From contig PSRN01000206.1 in assembly GCA_003176075.1 (NCBI GenBank), positions 1-5,071 on the forward strand: 5,071 bases of DNA. Direction: 5' to 3'. The notes under the pieces are model-generated. The model did no database searches. It had not been told where the DNA came from and saw nothing but the letters and a program-made list of their open reading frames with translations. This document shows, piece after piece, positions 1 through 5,071 of the stretch. Position 1 is the first letter of the stretch, and the number at the start of each line of letters is the position of its first letter. The DNA comes from Bdellovibrio sp. GTDB taxonomy: Bacteria; Bdellovibrionota; Bdellovibrionia; Bdellovibrionales; Bdellovibrionaceae. Both the position numbers and the translations under genes were made by a program.

Positions 1-313
1 AAACGACAGAAATTGATGACAAGGGTCGTGACTCACTCCGGCTCGGTAACATTTATCCATCGGTCAATACGCTAACTCGAGGGAGCATTATTGTTTCCTC
101 CTTCTCTACCAATCTTGCCGAGTTCAGCAATTTTGCCTTCTTGGCAGCGTATCTTTGATTTCAGATCAAAATAACCTTGCTCCGGCAGTCGTTTTGCTCA
201 TTTCGACAAGATTGAAAATAGAACCCACAGTCCGATGTACCACAGTCCACTCGAAGAACCCGATACGCCAGGTTGTTGAGAGTTTTGAGAAATGCACCCA
301 AAGCTTGCTTTGA
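1..313 (+). pseudogene. Degraded C-terminal fragment of an S8 subtilisin-like protease (partial at left edge)
   Basis: No intact gene is visible here. The frame starting at base 3 is open from the left edge to a TGA at 156-158 and reads a subtilase-like stretch: DDKGRD, then NIYPS (48-62), then IIV (87-95), then LAEFSNF (114-134). In S8 peptidases the segment after the AAGN motif typically runs as a D/N-rich loop, YPA/YPS, an I-x-V strand, then LAxFSNYG. From about 140 the similarity appears to continue in the frame starting at base 2, open from 50 to a TGA at 311-313. There SDQNNLAPAVVLL (161-199) lines up with the SGTSMAAPAV-type catalytic segment and is followed by IEPT and VR. In this alignment the catalytic serine is Asn (170-172), and roughly 25-30 residues normally lying between FSNYG and GTSMAAP are missing. 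A frame change, a deletion and a lost nucleophile all suggest a decaying gene. The resemblance is from motif memory only and is moderate. Chance open frames are the alternative. Confidence 0.38.
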
Positions 314-429
314 TTTTGTTTAAAACCCAACCACCTCATTACTCAAAACGCTCGGGGAAGATATTGAGGATTCATTGCAATTTAGATTAAAGCGTGGTTA
401 GCCTTCGACCGATCATACTGAGGTGTGTT
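314..429 (+). promoter_or_regulatory. Upstream region of the CE15 esterase; no clear sigma70 promoter
   Basis: This AT-rich stretch must hold the promoter of the esterase gene if that gene is transcribed independently. A possible -10 box, TAGATT, lies at 383-388, but nothing close to TTGACA lies 16-18 bases upstream. If it were used, transcription would begin near 395, which would exclude the GTG start at 394 and favour the TTG at 430 or the ATG at 439. I see no riboswitch-like structure or strong dyad here. The assignment is positional and weak. Confidence 0.2.
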
Positions 430-1596
430 TTGAATTTGATGATTGTCTTGTTTTTTGCAGTCACAACTCCATTTGTACCGCTGATCGCCGAGAGCGCCAT
501 TGAAGACTTTAAAGCCGTCGCCAATTACGATGAACGAAACGTTCGCCCCTATTCGTTGCCCAATCCCCTGCTCAGCAATGATGGAAAAAAAATTGCCAAC
601 GTCCAAGACTGGATTGGGATACGGAGGCCCGAAATCCTTAAACTTTTTGAGCAGAACGTTTATGGCGTGTCGCCGTCGCGGCCAGCCAACATGACGTTCA
701 GTGTTGTGACCGATGAGATGGTGTTTGCCAAAAAAGCTCGGCGGCGCAAAATCAAGGTTTTAGTAAAAACAAGTCAGGGATCTAAGGCCTTTCATTTTGA
801 ATTGGTCACGCCAAATCCCAAAACTCCTTCGCCTGTGATTTTAGGTCTCAATTTCAAAGACGATTTATCCAATTGGCCGCTGGAGAAAATTCTGGAGAGG
901 GGTTTTGGAGTTGCCGGCATCCCCTATGTTGAAATCCAGCCCGACCAACCGGACAGCCTCAGCAAAGGGGTAGCGGCCCTTTATCCGGAGCTGCAACAGC
1001 GAGAAGATAATTTCTCGGCAATCTCAGCGTGGGCCTGGGGATTGAGTCGCGCCATGGATTACCTTGAGACTGATCCGCAAGTCGATAGAAAGCGGGTTGC
1101 CCTGATCGGTCATTCACGGCTTGCCAAGGCCGCGTTGTGGGCGGCGGCTCGTGACCAGCGATTTTTCCTGGTGCTGGCGAACGACTCAGGCGAAGGCGGC
1201 GCGGCCTTAGCGCGGCGGAATTTTGGCGAAACCACGCGTGCCATCAACACCCGCTTTCCACATTGGTTCGCCAAGACCTTTCGACGCTTTAACGATCATG
1301 AGGCGCAACTCCCAGTGGATCAGCATCTTCTGCTCGCATTGGTCGCCCCCAGGCCGGTCTACGTTACCAGCGCTTCTGAGGATTTATGGGGTGATCCCCA
1401 GGGGGAGTTTTTGGGCCTGAAAAAAGCGGAACCGGTCTACCGTCTCTTTGGCCTCCAGGGGCTTTCAATCGATCGTATGCCGGTTTCGAATTCGCCGGTG
1501 TGGGCCTCAGTCGCTTATCATGTACGCCGTGGCAGGCATGACCTGGCGGACTATGACTGGGAGCAATTTCTGAAATTCATGAAAACGAGAAAATAA
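394..1596 (+). CDS. CE15 family 4-O-methyl-glucuronoyl methylesterase (glucuronoyl esterase), exported
   Basis: This is a 400-residue alpha/beta hydrolase of carbohydrate esterase family 15. Family members cleave the ester between 4-O-methyl-glucuronic acid side chains of xylan and lignin alcohols, loosening lignin-carbohydrate complexes. The N-terminus looks like a signal peptide: R5 and R10, a hydrophobic core at about 13-31, and possible cleavage after AES (residue 34). Characteristic segments follow in family order: GLNFKDD (151-157, oxyanion-hole region), SAWAWG (211-216), the nucleophile elbow GHSRLAK (239-245, Ser241), NDSGEGGAA (263-271), INTRFPHWF (284-292), LPVDQH (306-311), APRPVYV (318-324), SASEDLWGDP (326-335, candidate acid Glu329/Asp330) and RGRHDL (379-384, catalytic His382). 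Length is normal for bacterial members. The start is uncertain: GTG at 394 gives the positively charged n-region but has no evident ribosome site, whereas TTG at 430 has GAGG six bases upstream. Odd residues are Ala244 where Gly is usual, and Glu267. The family call is firm; the actual substrate is inferred. Confidence 0.88.
   Translation: MVSLRPIILRCVLNLMIVLFFAVTTPFVPLIAESAIEDFKAVANYDERNVRPYSLPNPLLSNDGKKIANVQDWIGIRRPEILKLFEQNVYGVSPSRPANMTFSVVTDEMVFAKKARRRKIKVLVKTSQGSKAFHFELVTPNPKTPSPVILGLNFKDDLSNWPLEKILERGFGVAGIPYVEIQPDQPDSLSKGVAALYPELQQREDNFSAISAWAWGLSRAMDYLETDPQVDRKRVALIGHSRLAKAALWAAARDQRFFLVLANDSGEGGAALARRNFGETTRAINTRFPHWFAKTFRRFNDHEAQLPVDQHLLLALVAPRPVYVTSASEDLWGDPQGEFLGLKKAEPVYRLFGLQGLSIDRMPVSNSPVWASVAYHVRRGRHDLADYDWEQFLKFMKTRK
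420..423 (+). promoter_or_regulatory. Possible Shine-Dalgarno GAGG that affects the esterase start choice
   Basis: GAGG lies six bases before an in-frame TTG at 430 and 15 bases before an in-frame ATG at 439. No comparable motif precedes the GTG at 394; the nearest, GAGGA at 366-370, is more than 20 bases away. Starting at 430 or 439 would leave a signal peptide without basic residues in its n-region, which is unusual, so the evidence conflicts. Confidence 0.3.
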
Positions 1597-1666
1597 CGGT
1601 CGACGGCTGTAGCCTCCGCCAAGACGATATTCCTTTTAGATCTTGAAGTATCGAGTCACGACACCC

Positions 1667-1686
1667 GTGGCGGCTTCGCCGCCCAC
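1667..1686. other. GC-rich hairpin in the convergent gap
   Basis: GGCGGC (1669-1674) and GCCGCC (1678-1683) pair around a TTC loop, and GT/AC extends the stem past one bulged C (1684). It lies about 12 bases beyond the stop of the minus-strand kinase gene and about 70 bases beyond the esterase stop. Neither strand has a T-run directly after the stem, so it is not a classical intrinsic terminator. It could still mark the transcript ends of both convergent genes or be an intergenic repeat remnant. Confidence 0.45.
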
Positions 1687-1697
1687 GCTCATGTAGT

Positions 1698-3791
1698 TCA
1701 AGCGCCAATCGAAAGATCAGCGATAACATTCCGCAAGTGATCCAAGTCGACGGGCTTGCTCAAATGGTCGTCAAATCCCCACTCCAGACACCGCTGATGC
1801 TCCTCCTTCATGGCGTGTGCAGTGAGAGCGATAATCGGTTTTCTGAAGCCGGCTTTCCTCAGTTGGGCGGTCGCCTGATACCCATCCATTCCTGGCATCT
1901 GCAAATCCATTAAGACGACGTCAAAATCACCATCAAGCGCGAGCCGAAGGCCTTCCCTCCCATCGCTGGCCACTTCAACAGAGGCCCCATCGAGCTGAAG
2001 AGCCCTCCGGAACAGGAACTGATTGTCCTGACTGTCCTCAACGAGGAGAATCTTTAATCCGGCAATGGAACGGTCAGCAATGGAGCGGTCTGATTTTTCG
2101 CCCCCGCAATTTACACTGGCAAGAGTGGATTCGCCATCTCCAGGGTCGACAGTGATAACAAAATGACTGCCAACACCCAATTTGGTCTCTGAAAGAATGA
2201 CATCTCCCCCCAGCTCCTGAGCAAGCCGCTTCGACAAGGCCAGACCCAACCCAGTGCCTCCGAATTTTCGGGTGACCGATGGGTCGGCTTGGCTGAACGG
2301 GGAAAAGAGCCGCTGAACCTGATCCTCTGAAATTCCCGTACCCGTGTCTTTGACGGCAAAAGCAAGCTTTGCTTTTCCATTCACCATCATCATGCTGGCG
2401 ACCACGGTCACTGATCCGCGCTCGGTAAACTTGATCGCGTTGCCAACCACATTAAGCAGGATCTGGCGGACTCTTAAGGCATCAGTTTTTATTCGAACGG
2501 GAAGCTGCCCTTCGGTCTCAAAAACCAGGTGGATTCCTTTTCGAGTTGCTTCATGGCTCAGGATAATCCCGAGATCCACGGTCAACGCATCAATCCTTGT
2601 GTATTGGCGCTCAACATCGATTTTTCCGGCTTCAACTTTTGCTAAATCGAGAATGTCGTCGATAATATTGGACAGCAACCGGCCATTTCGCTGAATGGCT
2701 TCCACACACTCAGCCCTCTGCGACTGGTTCAATTTCAAATTGGATAAGAGTTCGGCGAAGCCGAGCACGACTCCGAGCGGGGTCCGAATTTCATGACTCA
2801 TATTCGCTAAAAATGTTGATTTTGCGCGATTCGCGGTCTCTGCATTTTCCTTGGCCATTCTCCACTCCGTAATGACGGCGCCGACGACAAGGCCGGTGAG
2901 CGATATGACCAAGGTAAATGCAAAAACATGAATGAGATTTACCGAAAAAGAACCACCGGCAAAGGGACCGAAGCCATGCGCGGTACACCAAATGGTTATT
3001 GCGGAGGCCGCGCAAGTAAACAAGACCGCTCCGCGCTGACCAAAGCGAAGGGCGGCCCATAATAAAATTGGAAACAGAAAATAGGCGTTGAAATATTGGC
3101 TGACCTCGAGCCAGTTTTTGTAGAAAACCAGGAGACTGACAGCCAAGAAAACTGCCAAAAGCACACCCGCTTCCACCCGATGAGGGCGACCCGTAAAATT
3201 TCGACGGGTCCGGTTGAGTGACGAGACTGCTCCTCCAAAGACCAACAAAAGTGGAGCCGCGGTTAAATCTCCCATAGCGTCTCCTGCCCACCACTGAAGC
3301 CAGGTTGAGCCAAACTGGGATGACGATATTACCTGACTTAAGAGCAAAATCAGCGAACCCAGGGTCGCACTGATCAGTGTGCTCAAAATGGCGCCAAAAC
3401 CGATCAGTCGAAAGGCATCTTTCGGCCGATCCAGCGCTGGATGAAAATCAGAAGGATCGCCGCAAAACCATGCTCCGACCAACGCCTCAAGAGTATTACC
3501 GACGGCGATTCCGACGGCTGTCCACAGCGGGGCTCCGATCCCATAATTTACAAAAAAAGCACCAAGAAAGATTCCCGGCCACAGTTTTCGTCCAAAGAGT
3601 ACGAGCGTGGCCAGTGCAATGCCGGTGGGTGGCCACACCAGGGCTGCAAACTTGTTTACTGCATTAATTGATAATCCGAACTTTGCGGTCGAGAAATAGA
3701 CCGCGAACAAAACAGCCACCTGAAAGGCGTGGGCGGCGAATTTGAGGAAACCTTTGCGGCTTGAATTTGCGCTCCTACTCTGACTTTCCAT
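1698..3791 (-). CDS. Hybrid sensor histidine kinase: MASE1 - HisKA - HATPase_c - receiver
   Basis: This 697-residue inner-membrane protein autophosphorylates on a histidine and passes the phosphate to its own receiver domain. Residues about 20-308 are a multi-pass MASE1 sensor with 8-10 hydrophobic segments and typical motifs WPPTGIALA (53-61), GNTLEALVG (98-106) and WWAGDAMGDL (167-176). A short linker (310-325) leads to HisKA with H-box FLANMSHEIRTP (phosphoacceptor His333). HATPase_c has an N-box with Asn447/Asn451, G1 DTGTG (482-486), an F-box FSPFSQAD (496-503) and GGTGLGL (511-517). After a linker with a duplicated DRSIA (568-577), the receiver (579-695) has acidic Glu585/Asp586, phosphoacceptor Asp629 in MDLQMPGMDG, Thr657 and Lys679. 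All residues needed for phosphorelay are present. The ATG at 3789-3791 is the first start after an in-frame stop at 3810-3812; no strong ribosome site precedes it. No Hpt or separate response regulator is in view, and the MASE1 ligand is not known. The gene lies 150 bp downstream of the ABC1 gene on the same strand. Confidence 0.94.
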   Translation of the reverse strand: MESQSRSANSSRKGFLKFAAHAFQVAVLFAVYFSTAKFGLSINAVNKFAALVWPPTGIALATLVLFGRKLWPGIFLGAFFVNYGIGAPLWTAVGIAVGNTLEALVGAWFCGDPSDFHPALDRPKDAFRLIGFGAILSTLISATLGSLILLLSQVISSSQFGSTWLQWWAGDAMGDLTAAPLLLVFGGAVSSLNRTRRNFTGRPHRVEAGVLLAVFLAVSLLVFYKNWLEVSQYFNAYFLFPILLWAALRFGQRGAVLFTCAASAITIWCTAHGFGPFAGGSFSVNLIHVFAFTLVISLTGLVVGAVITEWRMAKENAETANRAKSTFLANMSHEIRTPLGVVLGFAELLSNLKLNQSQRAECVEAIQRNGRLLSNIIDDILDLAKVEAGKIDVERQYTRIDALTVDLGIILSHEATRKGIHLVFETEGQLPVRIKTDALRVRQILLNVVGNAIKFTERGSVTVVASMMMVNGKAKLAFAVKDTGTGISEDQVQRLFSPFSQADPSVTRKFGGTGLGLALSKRLAQELGGDVILSETKLGVGSHFVITVDPGDGESTLASVNCGGEKSDRSIADRSIAGLKILLVEDSQDNQFLFRRALQLDGASVEVASDGREGLRLALDGDFDVVLMDLQMPGMDGYQATAQLRKAGFRKPIIALTAHAMKEEHQRCLEWGFDDHLSKPVDLDHLRNVIADLSIGA
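2062..2091. repeat. 15-bp tandem duplication inside the hybrid kinase linker
   Basis: Two adjacent 15-base copies, gcaatggaacggtca (2062-2076) and gcaatggagcggtct (2077-2091), differ at two positions. On the minus strand they encode a repeated DRSIA pentapeptide (residues 568-577) in the flexible linker between HATPase_c and the receiver. The reading frame is preserved. The pattern fits replication slippage in a region tolerant of length change. Confidence 0.85.
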
Positions 3792-3795
3792 AGAT

Positions 3796-3822
3796 AACGA
3801 GCGTGTATATCATTTTCTCGTT
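3796..3822. promoter_or_regulatory. Inverted repeat just upstream of the hybrid kinase start codon
   Basis: AACGAG (3796-3801) and CTCGTT (3817-3822) are perfect 6-base arms separated by 15 bases, ending four bases before the kinase ATG. In the mRNA they could form a hairpin covering the leader next to the start codon; in DNA they could be a binding site. A 6+6 repeat with a 15-base spacer can easily arise by chance. Confidence 0.3.
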
Positions 3823-3836
3823 GATAGCACCAACCC

Positions 3837-3850
3837 GAACGTCAACGTTC
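3837..3850. promoter_or_regulatory. Perfect dyad GAACGT-CA-ACGTTC, candidate operator of the kinase gene
   Basis: Two 6-base arms form a perfect inverted repeat around a 2-base centre, 45 bases upstream of the hybrid kinase start. Read on the minus strand it contains TTGACG, similar to a -35 element, but no good -10 box lies 16-18 bases downstream. Size and position suit a dimeric regulator. The protein that might bind is unknown. Confidence 0.4.
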
Positions 3851-3929
3851 ATAAAAGCCACACGGTCTTTCAGGCAAACGTGCATGGCCCGACGCCCGCA
3901 CCAATCGCGCCGATGTGACTGCCGATGGA

Positions 3930-3953
3930 CTATCGATGTTGCTATCTATGTTG
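3930..3953. repeat. 12-bp tandem duplication spanning the ABC1 stop codon
   Basis: CTATCGATGTTG (3930-3941) and CTATCTATGTTG (3942-3953) are adjacent and match at 11 of 12 bases. On the minus strand both units read Gln-His-Arg-stop in the same frame, so the last three sense codons and the TAG of the ABC1 gene are repeated directly after themselves. The second unit is untranslated unless the first TAG is read through, and readthrough would add only four residues. Confidence 0.85.
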
Positions 3954-5071
3954 CCCTGACGCCATGGTATTTATTGTACCTTCCAGCGTTGCCAAGCCTT
4001 TTACCAGCTGCAGATAGGGAAGATCGATAATCAAACCAGAACTTCCACAGGCTCTAAAAATTTCTGACACGGATCTGGAAATCTGATGCCCGTGGTCCTG
4101 ATTCAAGTGCGCGCGGACCTGCCCTTCCAAGGACTTCGCCGTTTGAGCAGAGTAAGTTGGCGATTTGGCTCCCATTTGTTCAAGAACTTGGACCACCCTC
4201 GACGCCTGTCCAAACTGATAGGCCTGAACGAAAGAAGCTATGAGTTGCCGTTCGTGCTCATTGAGAACTCCCATTTGCCCAAAATCAATGAGTTGTGTTT
4301 TGTTTCTCGGATCAATCTGAATATTTCCAGGTTGAAAATCGGATCCATAAAACCCGTGTGTCGCTACTTGGTTCAACATGAAATGGGCTTTGAGTTCGTT
4401 CAAGACCGATGATCTTGCGCTGACAGGCATGTCTTTTAATCTGGTTCCGTGGATGAACTGTTGGACTTCGACCTTCGCGGACGAATATTCAGCGTAATGG
4501 TGCGGAATTTCGAAATCATTGCCAAAAAGTTGTTGAAATCTTTGCGCGTTGACGAGCTCATTTGTCAAATCCAGTTCCGCGGTTGTCATTTGCTCAAACA
4601 TTTCAATAAATCGAATCGCCTCACTCGCGAAAGGAACCTCATCGCGATACAATCCAAGCAAATGTTTAACTCTGTTCGCCTTTCCAAGTGTGGCACGGAA
4701 GTTTGCTTCCTTCGAAGGGGTCACGACTTTTACAGCAATGGGGGTTCCATCAGGAAGCTTTGATTTGTAGACTTCGCCAATTGTCCCCACTCCAAGCGGT
4801 TCAGGATCAAGATTGGCAATGATGAATCGGGCAACACTCTTATCCCGCATGTCAGAAAAGATAGTGGATTTGACTTCTTCCAAATCACTTTTTGAATTCT
4901 GCTCTTGCAGGAGTGATAATTCCCGTTGCGTTTCAATTGGAACTTCGGGCCAGAAACTTAAGAATTGGCCAATTTTTTCAAGGTGGGTTTTCTCGAAAAA
5001 CTTGAATCTTGCGTGAATTGTTTGTCGATCGCCTTCAACGACTTTGCCAGCGCAGATTACGCCACTTTGAG
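3942..5071 (-). CDS. ABC1/UbiB/COQ8-family atypical protein kinase-like protein (5' end outside window)
   Basis: About 375 residues are visible and the frame is open to the right edge, so the N-terminus is missing. Positions below count from the in-frame TTG at 4881-4883. Upstream of it, at 4965-4976, is KIGQ, the KxGQ signature found N-terminal to the kinase core only in the ABC1 family, so that TTG is not the true start. The core has a nucleotide loop GVGTIGEVY (31-39), IAVKV with ATP-contact Lys52, an ABC1-type ELDLTNELVNAQRF (103-116), catalytic-loop SDFQPGN (181-187, Asp182 and Asn187) and metal-binding DFG (200-202). Family members such as UbiB and COQ8 support ubiquinone biosynthesis and act as ATPases or unorthodox kinases; others have unrelated or unknown roles. 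About 110 residues follow DFG, close to COQ8 and shorter than E. coli UbiB, and I see no C-terminal membrane pair. Odd features are the glycine-type loop and Gln184 where HPGN normally has His. No ubi gene is adjacent, so the role in quinone synthesis is unproven and I give no symbol. Confidence 0.9.
   Translation of the reverse strand, partial: QSGVICAGKVVEGDRQTIHARFKFFEKTHLEKIGQFLSFWPEVPIETQRELSLLQEQNSKSDLEEVKSTIFSDMRDKSVARFIIANLDPEPLGVGTIGEVYKSKLPDGTPIAVKVVTPSKEANFRATLGKANRVKHLLGLYRDEVPFASEAIRFIEMFEQMTTAELDLTNELVNAQRFQQLFGNDFEIPHHYAEYSSAKVEVQQFIHGTRLKDMPVSARSSVLNELKAHFMLNQVATHGFYGSDFQPGNIQIDPRNKTQLIDFGQMGVLNEHERQLIASFVQAYQFGQASRVVQVLEQMGAKSPTYSAQTAKSLEGQVRAHLNQDHGHQISRSVSEIFRACGSSGLIIDLPYLQLVKGLATLEGTINTMASGQHR

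Noticed and set aside
154..170. Hairpin with arms TTTGAT and ATCAAA around five bases
   Set aside because: The stem is short and AT-rich, lies within the putative subtilase remnant, and has no T-tract or promoter context; chance is the simplest explanation.
300..311. Short palindrome AAAGC-TT-GCTTT upstream of the esterase
   Set aside because: Five-base arms in AT-rich DNA with no adjacent promoter boxes; too short to support an operator call.
1667..1686. Bidirectional intrinsic terminator between the convergent genes
   Set aside because: The stem is good, but neither strand has a T-tract directly after it, so it is reported only as a hairpin.
2344..2694. Plus-strand open frame of 116 codons opposite the kinase catalytic domain
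   Set aside because: Antisense to conserved HisKA/HATPase_c sequence, with no family resemblance of its own.
2791..3294. Minus-strand open frame of 167 codons inside the hybrid kinase gene
   Set aside because: It lies entirely within the MASE1-coding region in another frame. The overlapping frame has clear MASE1 motifs and runs on into HisKA, so this is a shadow.
3792..3835. Possible sigma70 promoter for the kinase (TTGGTG, 18-base spacer, TATACA on the minus strand)
   Set aside because: The boxes match only about 3/6 and 4/6 of the consensus, and the implied start would leave a leader of only a few bases.
3803..4030. Plus-strand open frame of 75 codons across the spacer and the ABC1 3' end
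   Set aside because: It is antisense to the ABC1 coding region for much of its length, has no recognisable domain or ribosome site, and has a composition typical of a chance frame.
4086..4763. Several plus-strand open frames of 70-108 codons opposite the ABC1 gene
   Set aside because: They overlap each other and lie antisense to conserved ABC1 motifs (DFG, QPGN, VKV), with no independent support.

Overview
The window holds three protein genes, all recognisable by family, and what looks like the decayed end of a fourth. The sequence suggests a Gram-negative bacterium of roughly balanced base composition. A CE15 glucuronoyl esterase points to a lineage that degrades plant biomass; characterised bacterial CE15 enzymes come, for example, from Verrucomicrobiota and Acidobacteriota. 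The window alone cannot fix the taxon, and no RNA gene, insertion sequence or CRISPR array was seen.

Layout: (1) Positions 1-313 carry no intact gene. Two overlapping plus-strand frames resemble the C-terminal part of an S8 subtilisin-like protease, with a frame change and without the catalytic serine, so this is probably a pseudogene remnant entering from the left edge. (2) Positions 394-1596 (+) encode an exported CE15 esterase. (3) A 101-bp convergent gap contains a GC-rich hairpin but no clear intrinsic terminator. (4) Positions 1698-3791 (-) encode a 697-residue hybrid histidine kinase: MASE1 membrane sensor, HisKA, HATPase_c and a C-terminal receiver. (5) A 150-bp spacer (3792-3941) holds a perfect 6+6 dyad and a second inverted repeat just before the kinase start. 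(6) Positions 3942-5071 (-) encode an ABC1/UbiB/COQ8-family atypical kinase. Its frame stays open to the right edge and includes the KxGQ signature upstream of the first apparent TTG start, so the gene is 5'-truncated by the window.

The ABC1 gene and the hybrid kinase lie on the same strand 150 bp apart and might be co-transcribed, but the dyads in the spacer also allow separate control of the kinase. The esterase is convergent and probably an independent unit. No response-regulator or phosphotransfer gene is visible, so the output of the hybrid kinase is unknown.

The most unusual points are the ABC1 protein's GxGxxGxV-type loop in place of the family's alanine-rich loop, together with its QPGN variant of the usual HPGN motif; an in-frame tandem duplication of the last four ABC1 codons including the stop; and the decayed subtilase. 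No clearly new multi-gene system is evident.
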